A stretch of 25,187 nt of DNA from an uncultured Prevotellaceae bacterium (GCA_947254205.1 CAMYCE010000024.1:1-25187), one strand, 5' to 3'; shown: positions 14,886 to 20,844, numbered from the stretch's first letter. Notes: generated by a model not told the origin, from the letters alone. Made by a program: numbers and translations.

Positions 14886-15710
14886 TTAAATGGCAATTTT
14901 GCTTTCTTCACGGTGCTCGCCCATGAATTTTGAAATGATGTGCATCTGTCCTTTAGGTGTCACCTTGGGAGTGCTTGAAACCAATACCGAGCCGTCGGGC
15001 TTGGTGATGGTGGTCTTCTTGATTTCAAAGTAGCCGTTCTCCATTGCCCGTTGCGTGGGAATATTGAACTGCTCACCCTTACTGCACAGATAGCCGTTGC
15101 GCCTCAACCACTTGAAAAGTCGGTTTTGTCCGGTGTCATAGCCGTTCTGCCTGATGAGCTTTGCCAGCTCTGAAACGAGAATACTTTTGTTGCTTGCCGA
15201 CACGGTGTCGGCAAAAAGCACTTTGCACGCCTGCTCTCTGATAACCTCCCTTTGGCTGTCGATGGTGGCTTGTCGCTTTTTGGCAATTTCCTCAGCCTCT
15301 GCGCGCTTTTCACGCTCTTGCTTGAGCTGAGTTGCGAGCTTGATGAGGAAGTCGGGCGATGTGAGGGCCTGCTCAATCGTCGAGGGGGTCATGTATGTCC
15401 CATTCTTGCGGATTGAGGGGAGGACCTCACCAGTGACCCACTTGCGAAATTGCCGTGCTTCGGGCTTGCGACTGCCGAGAATGGCATCATACAAGCCGTC
15501 CTCATTCACGAAGAGAGCTTGTTGTGTTCCTCCTGCTGTTTCAAGGGGGTAATTATAAATTGCCTCCTTTGTTAATCTCTGACTTACACCCTTTGAAGTC
15601 AGACCCAATACTCGGCATACATCTGCCAAACAGAACATAGGATTGTCGGGCGTGCCCGAAACCCTGATTTCCCCGAACTGGGGAGAGTTGAAAATTGTTA
15701 CTTGTTGCAT
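14886..15710 (-). CDS. Bro-N / KilAC-type phage antirepressor
   Basis: A 274-residue protein with two domains. The Bro-N domain (about residues 1-105) includes 'FCLADVCRVLGLTSKGVSQRL', 'FVNEDGLYDAILGSRKPEARQFRKWVTGEVLPSIRKNGTYM', all typical. A charged coiled coil links it (about 118-150) to the KilAC/ANT C-terminal domain (about 150-260: 'LAKLIRQNGYDTGQNRLFKWLRRNGYLCSKGEQFNIPTQRAMENGYFEIK...'). Such proteins counter the CI-type repressor or bind DNA directly during induction. It lies in the leftward early operon driven from the operator region, behind 331 bp of structured noncoding sequence. Confidence 0.93.
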   Translation of the reverse strand: MQQVTIFNSPQFGEIRVSGTPDNPMFCLADVCRVLGLTSKGVSQRLTKEAIYNYPLETAGGTQQALFVNEDGLYDAILGSRKPEARQFRKWVTGEVLPSIRKNGTYMTPSTIEQALTSPDFLIKLATQLKQEREKRAEAEEIAKKRQATIDSQREVIREQACKVLFADTVSASNKSILVSELAKLIRQNGYDTGQNRLFKWLRRNGYLCSKGEQFNIPTQRAMENGYFEIKKTTITKPDGSVLVSSTPKVTPKGQMHIISKFMGEHREESKIAI

Positions 15711-15740
15711 AGTTGATTGTTTTTGTTTTGATTAAATTAG

Positions 15741-15828
15741 AGGGGGCGTGCGGATTCGAACCGCTCTCTCTCCATAGTCGCCCCCGTGTTTCGCTTGGTC
15801 GGACACCGTGCGGTCGGCTACCCCGCAC
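15741..15828 (-). ncRNA. tRNA-like RNA element B (stacked hairpins plus acceptor/T-arm minihelix)
   Basis: Three stems abut one another on the minus strand. First comes GTGCGG/CCGCAC with a nine-base loop (15828-15808), then GTGT/ACAC (15806-15786). Then GGGGGCG (15785-15779) pairs perfectly with CGCCCCC (15748-15742) around a 13-base linker and a T-arm, AGCGG-TTCGAAT-CCGCA (15765-15749). The T-loop is the exact tRNA consensus. There is no room for D and anticodon arms, so the end is a minihelix of the kind seen in tRNA-like structures. It precedes the antirepressor start by about 30 bases. Confidence 0.55.
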
Positions 15829-15904
15829 ATTGATTATACCTTTCGCCGATGGAACCATATTTAGTCACCAAGTCTTTTAGCACTCATAGTTAACGGTCAT
15901 TGAG

Positions 15905-15967
15905 TTATGACTGCACGCCCTCTCTCATGCGTGCTTGAGACCCTTTCACGCAGTCACCGCAACCCAT
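15905..15967 (-). CDS. Possible 20-residue leader peptide
   Basis: A short frame, MGCGDCVKGSQARMREGVQS, ending in TAA. Two Cys in the pattern GCGDC are notable for so short a peptide. The frame lies almost exactly inside a perfect inverted repeat pair (15908-15914 with 15950-15956), so ribosome passage would open that structure. It has no clear ribosome binding site. It may be a leader peptide or chance. Confidence 0.25.
   Translation of the reverse strand: MGCGDCVKGSQARMREGVQS
15908..15956 (-). other. Nested inverted repeat upstream of the antirepressor
   Basis: TGACTGC and GCAGTCA form a perfect 7-bp outer stem. Within it, GCACGC and GCGTGC (15913-15918 with 15929-15934) form a 6-bp alternative that shares two bases with the outer stem. 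The two stems are partly exclusive, the layout expected of a switching leader RNA. Confidence 0.5.
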
Positions 15968-16041
15968 GTCGCTATGCGCTACTTTTTCTCACCTGTATAT
16001 CTCTAAATTGAAATTATGTCAAGGAACTCTCTTGGTAGTCT

Positions 16042-16380
16042 TTATTTGTTTTTGCGCTTGAACAAAAGCGATTCGGCTTCTCGGCTCACTTCTTCGTTGG
16101 TCTTCACCCTCTTTTCGGTGAGCCACCTGATGATGTCTTCGCGCTTGAAGTAGAGTTTGCCTGCACGCTTGCTGTGCGGTATGTCCTTTGAGGAGGTGAG
16201 GGTGTAGATGTAGTGCACTGAAAGATTGGTGAGCTTGGCGCACTCCTGAATGGTGAGTACCTCCTGTTCTTCTTTCTTTACGCCTATGGCTGTAGCCAGT
16301 CGGCTGGTGAGGTCGGCCATGAAGTCCTCATAGGTTACTTCTATGTCGCTGAACCTGATGTTTGTTGCAGTGGGTATCAT
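16042..16380 (-). CDS. AlpA/excisionase-like DNA-binding protein
   Basis: A 112-residue protein. The HTH_17-type winged helix lies at about residues 40-92: 'LTIQECAKLTNLSVHYIYTLTSSKDIPHSKRAGKLYFKREDIIRWLTEKR'. This is the MerR-like fold of AlpA, excisionases and related phage/ICE regulators. The N-terminal 35 residues may mediate oligomer contacts. Its position in the early leftward operon near the integrase suggests a recombination-directionality factor or transcription activator. It is preceded by 166 bp of strongly structured noncoding sequence. Confidence 0.85.
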   Translation of the reverse strand: MIPTATNIRFSDIEVTYEDFMADLTSRLATAIGVKKEEQEVLTIQECAKLTNLSVHYIYTLTSSKDIPHSKRAGKLYFKREDIIRWLTEKRVKTNEEVSREAESLLFKRKNK

Positions 16381-16411
16381 AATTATTTGATTTATTTGTT
16401 GATATTTTTGC

Positions 16412-16486
16412 GCCCCTGCGTGTTCCGATGTTTACGCTTACCACGGCAGTTCCTTTTAAGAGGTCCGACGCTCTGCCGAGAGGGGC
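16412..16486 (-). ncRNA. Structured RNA element C (three-way junction)
   Basis: GCCCCT and AGGGGC form a perfect 6-bp closing helix. Inside are CGGCAG/CTGCCG around a CCT/AGG-tipped hairpin, and GCGT/ACGC with a 12-base loop directly against the 3' half of the closing helix. The layout resembles a cloverleaf lacking its D-arm, like element A, but the T-loop consensus is missing. There is no ATG on the minus strand here. It lies 32 bases before the AlpA-like gene. Confidence 0.55.
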
Positions 16487-16493
16487 TTGCTGA

Positions 16494-16539
16494 ACGCAAA
16501 TTAGGTCTGCGTGACGCTGTAACGGCCCTCGGGGGTTAC
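16494..16539 (-). other. Two hairpins preceding element C
   Basis: ACGCA/TGCGT with a nine-base loop (16494-16512) and GTAAC/GTTAC with an inner CCC-CGA-GGG (16519-16539). They begin just after the stop codon of the small membrane protein. With element C they make nearly all of the 128 nt from 16412 to 16539 base-paired. No T run follows, so they are not simple terminators. Confidence 0.5.
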
Positions 16540-16546
16540 TTTCGGT

Positions 16547-16726
16547 TCACTCGTTATCATCTTCTTTTTTGATTGAAAAAATGAAACTGAAAATCACGGC
16601 TATCACACCCCACATGATTGCGCCCACCGATGAGCCGTGCCACAGCTGGGCTAAACACTCGGCAACCGCAAGTGAGAAGACTATCACGCGACAGGCCGTT
16701 GAAAATTTCTTAAAAATCGCTTCCAT
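16547..16726 (-). CDS. 59-residue membrane protein, first gene of the early operon
   Basis: A short intact frame beginning MEAIFKKFSTACRVIVFSLA. It has two hydrophobic segments (about residues 11-27 'CRVIVFSLAVAECLAQL' and 34-51 'GAIMWGVIAVIFSFIFSI') with a short loop and a charged 'KKEDDNE' tail, fitting a two-helix inner-membrane protein. It is the first gene read from the leftward promoter near 16840. Holin, immunity or superinfection-exclusion roles are all possible; the early position favours exclusion over lysis. Confidence 0.6.
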   Translation of the reverse strand: MEAIFKKFSTACRVIVFSLAVAECLAQLWHGSSVGAIMWGVIAVIFSFIFSIKKEDDNE

Positions 16727-16778
16727 AGTTTTTTATTTGTTTGTTTAAATCAATCTTACTACTTTTGCTACAAGCGTT

Positions 16779-16821
16779 AGTTTACACATTATATATAGGT
16801 GTTGTATCACCGCTGTAAACT
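16779..16821 (-). promoter_or_regulatory. Inverted repeat in the 5' leader of the early operon
   Basis: AGTTTACA (16779-16786) and TGTAAACT (16814-16821) are a perfect 8-bp inverted repeat with an inner GGTG/CACC hairpin. They lie just downstream of the predicted leftward start point (about 16828). As RNA they form a leader hairpin; as DNA they could be a second operator. Confidence 0.5.
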
Positions 16822-16834
16822 TGCTTGCTCAATG

Positions 16835-16865
16835 CAAAGATAACAAGCATTCTTGCTATAAACAA
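16835..16865 (-). promoter_or_regulatory. Leftward early promoter, Bacteroidetes type
   Basis: On the minus strand TATCTTTG (16842-16835) matches the TAnnTTTG -7 element of Bacteroidetes, and TTG (16865-16863) stands 20 bases upstream, the spacing expected for the -33 element. The start point would be near 16828. It would drive the small membrane protein and the whole leftward operon, and the operator repeat at 16850-16880 covers its spacer and -33 region. Confidence 0.7.
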
Positions 16866-16880
16866 GAAAAATAGCAAGAA
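16850..16880. promoter_or_regulatory. Repressor operator, 10-bp inverted repeat
   Basis: TTCTTGCTAT (16850-16859) and ATAGCAAGAA (16871-16880) are a perfect inverted repeat with an 11-base spacer between the divergent repressor and early genes. Related CTTGCT/AGCAAG half-sites occur nearby (16820-16829, 16844-16849). The repeat overlaps the leftward promoter, so a bound CI-type dimer would block early transcription. Confidence 0.7.
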
Positions 16881-16922
16881 ATGTTGTCTTATTTAGATTT
16901 ATTAACAACAAAAGTGGCTATC

Positions 16923-17606
16923 ATGGACAGGAAAGACCGTTTGGAAATGGCATTTGATTATGCAAGGAGTAAAGGTTTTGTGCATACACAAAAGGATTTA
17001 GCATCGCTGATAAACGCAAGTGAGGGGAATATCTCTAAGGCTCTGAAAGGAGACCCCAAAGTTCTTACGGATAGGTTTCTCCGCCGTTTTAACGAGGCTT
17101 TTTCAAACATATTCAGTCTTGAATGGCTCCTGACGGGCGAGGGTGAGATGCTCCTTGGTGAGCCCAAGCCGAGTGCTCCCGCGGTTCCCACCGTGAGCTA
17201 CACCACAGGCAGACCATACTACAACGTGGACTTCCTCGCAGGCTTCGATTTGGTTTTCAACGACCAAACCATCAACCCCGAGTATTACATAGACTTTGCT
17301 CCATACAACAGGCAGGGGGCAATATGGTGCAATATCACTGGAGACTCCATGACACCCAAAATATCAAGCGGAGACATCATCGCGCTCTTGGAGATAGAGG
17401 GCTGGAGGGAATTTCTTAGCTTCGGGGAGATTTACGCCATAGTCACCACCAATGGGCTACGCACGGTCAAGATTATAAGGAAAGGTTCTGCCGACGACCG
17501 TGTAAGACTTGTGCCACTCAACACCAAAGAATACGACGAGCAGGAGATACCCTTAAGCGTCATCAGCAAGGTTTTTCAAGTTATCGGTTGCATGAAGAAA
17601 CTGTAA
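16923..17606 (+). CDS. CI/LexA-type S24 repressor
   Basis: A prophage repressor of 227 residues (start at 16923; an ATG at 16881 would add 14 residues and abut the operator). The N-terminal helix-turn-helix (about 8-60: 'GFVHTQKDLASLINASEGNISKAL') binds DNA. The C-terminal S24 domain carries the catalytic Ser in 'TGDSMTPKISSGD' (residue 142) and Lys in 'LRTVKIIRKG' (183). An Ala-Gly pair in 'DFLAGFD' (106-107) is the likely self-cleavage site; spacings of 36 and 41 residues agree with LexA. The protein is therefore probably cleaved with RecA help after DNA damage, releasing the early operon. Confidence 0.93.
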   Translation: MDRKDRLEMAFDYARSKGFVHTQKDLASLINASEGNISKALKGDPKVLTDRFLRRFNEAFSNIFSLEWLLTGEGEMLLGEPKPSAPAVPTVSYTTGRPYYNVDFLAGFDLVFNDQTINPEYYIDFAPYNRQGAIWCNITGDSMTPKISSGDIIALLEIEGWREFLSFGEIYAIVTTNGLRTVKIIRKGSADDRVRLVPLNTKEYDEQEIPLSVISKVFQVIGCMKKL

Positions 17607-17739
17607 AAAACAAGGCAAAAAGTGAGAAATGCGTGAAACAAAATAAACACACCCCTATAACGAATTGATTTCTAATATGTTAAAAAAACGTGTCGTACGC
17701 TTTCCACAAAAGGTACGCACTTTTAGAATATTTCATATT
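17607..17739. other. Convergent gap between repressor and integrase
   Basis: 133 bp AT-rich sequence in which both neighbours end. A direct repeat of GTACGC flanks 'TTTCCACAAAAG' (about 17696-17721). No convincing hairpin with a T run was found for either gene. Confidence 0.4.
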
Positions 17740-18846
17740 TCACTGTTCGATTTCAGGAATTTTAGCCACAGCCTCTTGCTTTTTCTTGTCGGTGATATTT
17801 GCGTAAATTTGTGTTGTCTTGATGTCCTTGTGACCAAGCAGTCGTGACACCGTGTAGATGTCGGTGCCCAGCTCCAGCATGAGCACAGCGAATGTATGCC
17901 TGCCGGCGTGGAAAGTGAGACGCTTTTCGACCCCTGCCTGCTTCGCCCACCTCGTCAGGTATCGCGTTGTGTTCCAATTGTACCTAAAGCCACGAAACAC
18001 AAGTTCTTCAGGCTTTCCACGTTCACCCATGTATCGCACTGCCTGTGAGCTTAGGTCGATGTATTCTTGCCCTCCAGTCTTCTGTTGCCGAAATACAATT
18101 CTCGTGTGTCCGTTCTCCTCTCTCACTTCTCCCCAAGTCATTTTTTCAATGTCACTTTTGCGCAACCCTGTAAGGCACGAAAACAAGAAAGCACGCTTTA
18201 GGTTTCCGTCTTTGTACTCTACCGATGCCATAGCCCTAACTTCAGCGAGTGTGAGGTAAACTCTCTCGCTATGCTCTGCCTTTATGCTTCCAGCCTTTAG
18301 CAGTGGGTTGGTGTGTATCAATCCGTCTCGCAATGCTTGATTGATGATAGCCTTTAACTTGGAGAAATAAAAAAATTGGGTATTTTGTGACAATGTAGTG
18401 CCACTCTTGAAGTTCTGCGTATTGCCGAGGTGACGAATAAAGCCATTCACCCAGCGATGGTCAATATTTGCCAGTGGTATATCTGTTTTGCAATAGTTCT
18501 TGAGGCGGAGATATGTAGCACGCCATGTCTTGCTTGTTATGTTGTCACCATTATACTTTTTATCAATCAAGGCTTGTGTGTACTCCAAAATGCCAATTTG
18601 GCTACTCGTGTCCTCAAAACCGAAGATGCCATTCTGTACCTCCACAACTCGTTTAGCCTGCACGGCTTCGGCAAGGCGCAATGTCTCTTTGTTTTTCGCC
18701 CTAACTTCCTTTGATGTGCCGGGTACGAGGTATAGATGCAGGTACTCATATCTGCGCCTGCCATTCACATAGATGTCGAGATACAGGGATATGTTCCCCG
18801 ATGGTTGCTTTCTCTGTCGCAACTTCACTACTTCCTTTTTCATCAT
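17740..18846 (-). CDS. int: Phage integrase, tyrosine recombinase
   Basis: A 368-residue site-specific recombinase of the Bacteroidetes phage/ICE type. It has an N-terminal arm-binding beta domain (about 1-70), a SAM-like core-binding domain (about 85-185) and a catalytic domain (about 195-360). Catalytic residues are R229 (TGLRKSD), K256 (QQKTGG), H313 and R316 (FHAGRHTF), H339 (LLGHKD) and the nucleophile Y348 (TTQIYAN). All are intact. It inserts the phage genome at attB and, with a directionality factor, excises it. Placed at the host edge with its 5' end facing rsgA, it marks the right end of the prophage. Confidence 0.96.
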   Translation of the reverse strand: MMKKEVVKLRQRKQPSGNISLYLDIYVNGRRRYEYLHLYLVPGTSKEVRAKNKETLRLAEAVQAKRVVEVQNGIFGFEDTSSQIGILEYTQALIDKKYNGDNITSKTWRATYLRLKNYCKTDIPLANIDHRWVNGFIRHLGNTQNFKSGTTLSQNTQFFYFSKLKAIINQALRDGLIHTNPLLKAGSIKAEHSERVYLTLAEVRAMASVEYKDGNLKRAFLFSCLTGLRKSDIEKMTWGEVREENGHTRIVFRQQKTGGQEYIDLSSQAVRYMGERGKPEELVFRGFRYNWNTTRYLTRWAKQAGVEKRLTFHAGRHTFAVLMLELGTDIYTVSRLLGHKDIKTTQIYANITDKKKQEAVAKIPEIEQ

Positions 18847-18865
18847 ATAGCTTGGTTTTATAATC

Positions 18866-18902
18866 GCAACAAATTAACAACAAAATAGCAACAAAAACAA
18901 CA
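18866..18902. repeat. Short direct repeats upstream of int (possible arm sites)
   Basis: Three to four near copies of an 8-10 base unit (GCAACAAAtt, AACAACAAAA, GCAACAAAAa, then AACA) run in one direction just upstream of int. Integrase arm-type sites are often such short direct repeats near attP. AT-rich chance similarity cannot be excluded. Confidence 0.35.
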
Positions 18903-19071
18903 TAAAAATATATAAAAAGAACAGCGACAACAGCAAAGTAACATTCACTTAATAGCTTGTGCTTCACGCTTTTTATTTATTTTTATTTGTATTCCTTTTC
19001 TCATTCAATTGTTTTGTGCATTTTTCTTGTTAAAAAATGCTTTTTCTTGCGTTTTTCTGTTTTATTTTCTA

Positions 19072-19085
19072 TTGATTTAAATCAA
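19072..19085. promoter_or_regulatory. Perfect palindrome TTGATTTAAATCAA (CRP/FNR-like site)
   Basis: This 14-base palindrome equals the TTGAT-N4-ATCAA consensus of FNR-type regulators. It lies about 60 bases before the rsgA -7 element, a usual activator distance. Whether a Bacteroidales CRP/FNR family protein uses this site is unknown. Confidence 0.35.
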
Positions 19086-19144
19086 GAGTCCTTCTAATGG
19101 CTTGATTAAGCTAAGTGTGGTGTGTGGCTTTGAAATCTTTTAGT

Positions 19145-19152
19145 TATTTTTG
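19145..19152 (+). promoter_or_regulatory. rsgA promoter -7 element
   Basis: TATTTTTG fits the Bacteroidetes TAnnTTTG element. The start point would fall at about 19158-19160, on or just before the ATG at 19160, so the mRNA would have almost no leader. A TTTG lies at 19129-19132, too close for a standard -33. Confidence 0.5.
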
Positions 19153-19159
19153 CAACAAT

Positions 19160-20092
19160 ATGGACGGACTTGTCATTAAAAATACAGGAAGCTGGTACAC
19201 GGTGCGCACCATCGAGGGGGCCATGGTGGAGTGTAAAATCAAGGGTAATTTGCGCCTCAAGGGCTTCAGGTGCACCAATCCTGTGGCTGTGGGCGACCAT
19301 GTTGTGCTCGACATGAAACCCGATGGCAATGCCTACATTGATACCATCTTGGAGCGTAACAACTATATCATACGCCGTGCCAGCAATCTTTCCAAAGAAT
19401 TTCAAATTTTGGCATCTAATCTCGATCAAACTGTGCTTGTGGCCACGCTTGTAAATCCCGTGACCAGCACCACCTTTATCGACCGATTTCTTGCCACTGC
19501 CCAAGCCTATGGTGTTCCTGCCATTCTTGTTATCAACAAAATCGACTTGCTTGCTGGCGAAGATGCCCACTACTTGCAGGCTGTGACTCACCTCTATAAA
19601 ACGATAGGTTATCCTGTGGTGCCCATGTCGACCAAAACGGGTGAAGGTGTTGAAGAATTCAAGTTGCTGTTAAATGACAAAATCACCCTGTTGAGTGGTA
19701 ATAGTGGCGTGGGCAAGTCGTCGATCATCAATCTGCTTGTGCCGGGTGCCAACTTGCGGGTGGGCGAAATATCCGATGTGCACCACACGGGCATGCACAC
19801 CACCACATTTAGCGAGATGCTCGACTTGCCACAAGGTGGAGCCATCATCGACACCCCGGGGGTGAAGGGGTTTGGCACTATCGACTTTGAAAAAGCCGAA
19901 GTGGCTCATTATTTTCCCGAGATCTTTAAAATCTCGGCCAATTGCAAGTATGGCAACTGCACCCACACCCACGAGCCGGGCTGTGCCGTGCGTCGTGCGG
20001 TAGAGGAGCACTACATCAGCGAGTCGCGCTACACCAGCTACTTGAGTATTCTTGACGATGAAGCCGACGACAAATATCGCAAGCCTTTTTAA
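19160..20092 (+). CDS. rsgA: Ribosome small-subunit biogenesis GTPase RsgA
   Basis: A circularly permuted GTPase (310 residues) that checks late 30S assembly and releases on GTP hydrolysis. It has an N-terminal OB domain (1-70). The GTPase motifs come in permuted order: G4 'NKID' (126-129), G1 'GNSGVGKSS' (180-188), G3 'DTPG' (231-234). A C-terminal zinc domain has C262, C267, His at 269/271 and C275. The start at 19160 is preferred over an ATG at 19115, which would add 15 residues with no family similarity and precede the -7 element. It is the first host gene right of the prophage. Confidence 0.97.
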   Translation: MDGLVIKNTGSWYTVRTIEGAMVECKIKGNLRLKGFRCTNPVAVGDHVVLDMKPDGNAYIDTILERNNYIIRRASNLSKEFQILASNLDQTVLVATLVNPVTSTTFIDRFLATAQAYGVPAILVINKIDLLAGEDAHYLQAVTHLYKTIGYPVVPMSTKTGEGVEEFKLLLNDKITLLSGNSGVGKSSIINLLVPGANLRVGEISDVHHTGMHTTTFSEMLDLPQGGAIIDTPGVKGFGTIDFEKAEVAHYFPEIFKISANCKYGNCTHTHEPGCAVRRAVEEHYISESRYTSYLSILDDEADDKYRKPF

Positions 20093-20109
20093 TGTTTTTC
20101 CTCCCCAAG

Positions 20110-20148
20110 CCTTGTTGCAATTTTGAGCAAGGTCTAACTTCTTTTTTT
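20110..20148 (+). terminator. Possible terminator after rsgA
   Basis: CCTTG (20110-20114) can pair with CAAGG (20128-20132), and a T-rich tract with seven T residues ends near 20148. The stem is short and ten bases separate it from the Ts, so it would be weak. Confidence 0.4.
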
Positions 20149-20216
20149 AATGCTTTTTTTGTGTTTGCTGGCGGCGAAAAGTGGCTAAATGTGGTTACAG
20201 TTTGAAAAAAAAGTGC

Positions 20217-20224
20217 TACATTTG
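20217..20224 (+). promoter_or_regulatory. Promoter -7 element of the coiled-coil/zapA pair
   Basis: TACATTTG matches TAnnTTTG, 17 bases before the ATG at 20242, giving a leader of about ten bases that includes GGAG. No clear -33 element is at the usual distance. Confidence 0.5.
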
Positions 20225-20241
20225 TAAAAAATTGGAGTAAA

Positions 20242-20535
20242 ATGGCTTCGGAACTACAAGAAACTCTGGCTCGGATTGTCAACAAAAGTAATATTTTGAT
20301 TGAGAAGTACCGCTTGCTCGCCTCTGAAAAAGAGGAACTTGAAGTTCAGCTCGAAGTGTTGCAAGAGAGTTTTGATGCTATGCGCAAGGAAAATGAAACC
20401 TTGAAGCAACAAAACGAATACTTGACGTTGGCCCGCAACATTGCGGCCAACCCCGATGAGGCAACACATGCCCGAAGCATCATTACTTCGTTAGTGCGGG
20501 ATATTGATAAATGCATCTCTCAACTCAATGAATGA
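20242..20535 (+). CDS. Small coiled-coil protein paired with ZapA
   Basis: A 97-residue protein that is almost wholly coiled coil at residues 12-65 ('EKYRLLASEKEELEVQLEVLQESFDAMRKENETLKQQNEY'), followed by a short helical end. It lies 6 nt upstream of zapA. In Bacteroidetes an unnamed coiled-coil protein commonly precedes zapA, and its size and character recall ZapB, the coiled-coil partner of ZapA in gammaproteobacteria. A function in Z-ring organisation is inferred from context only. Confidence 0.8.
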   Translation: MASELQETLARIVNKSNILIEKYRLLASEKEELEVQLEVLQESFDAMRKENETLKQQNEYLTLARNIAANPDEATHARSIITSLVRDIDKCISQLNE

Positions 20536-20541
20536 TGCTAT

Positions 20542-20844
20542 ATGGCAACTGCTGACGAGAAAAAAATAAATATAACGATAAAAATTGCCGATGTTAAGCC
20601 CATTCCGCTTAGCATTAGCCCCGATGATGAACCACAATATCGAGAAACCGAAAAACTTGTCAACACATTGTGGAACAAGTGGATGGTGCGTTTTCGCAGC
20701 ACTTCTTCATCAGAGGACGTGATGGCAAGAGTTGCCTTTCAGTTTGCGCGCCTGTATGCTCAGGCCTATCGCAACAATATCGAGACCAACGAATTTTTGA
20801 GCGATTTTGAGAAACAACTCGACGAAATCGTGATAAAGATATAA
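20542..20844 (+). CDS. zapA: Cell division protein ZapA
   Basis: A 100-residue FtsZ-associated protein. The N-terminal beta part ('KINITIKIADVKPIPLSISPDDEPQYRETEKLVNTLWNKW', about 7-47) matches the 'hxIxGxxxxl...eeE..lReaak.in' entry of ZapA, and the helical C-terminal half mediates tetramer formation. It bundles FtsZ filaments at midcell. The gene order coiled-coil gene - zapA - rny is a known Bacteroidetes neighbourhood. Confidence 0.9.
   Translation: MATADEKKINITIKIADVKPIPLSISPDDEPQYRETEKLVNTLWNKWMVRFRSTSSSEDVMARVAFQFARLYAQAYRNNIETNEFLSDFEKQLDEIVIKI

Larger units (their letters stand above)
15711..16041. other. 331-bp structured intergenic region in the early operon
   Basis: No established gene. 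It contains, in transcription order (right to left), a 20-codon reading frame (15905-15967), a nested inverted repeat (15908-15956), a short GTCAT/ATGAC hairpin (15896-15911), then the tRNA-minihelix element B (15741-15828). A 32-codon frame starting MCGVADRTVS also crosses element B; I judge it to be a by-product of the RNA. The density of perfect stems suggests that the RNA, not a peptide, is the functional product here. Confidence 0.5.
18847..19159. other. Prophage-host junction region
   Basis: 313 bp between int and rsgA without a supported gene. The first part (18866-18902) carries near-repeats of GCAACAAA / AACAACAAAA, possible integrase arm sites. The right attachment site must lie within this stretch, but without the left end of the prophage the core cannot be identified; there is no tRNA gene here. 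The end contains a palindrome at 19072-19085 and the rsgA promoter. Confidence 0.5.

Noticed and set aside
15740..15836. 32-codon frame MCGVADRTVS... as a gene
   Set aside because: It crosses all stems of element B including the T-arm; no ribosome binding site. The RNA structure explains the sequence better, though a peptide cannot be fully excluded.
18746..18967. 73-residue hydrophobic frame across the int start
   Set aside because: It overlaps the integrase N-terminus by about 100 bp and arises from AT-rich sequence; no start signal.
19072..19085. Palindrome as the phage attachment core
   Set aside because: Without the left prophage end there is no second copy to compare; a regulator site is equally likely.
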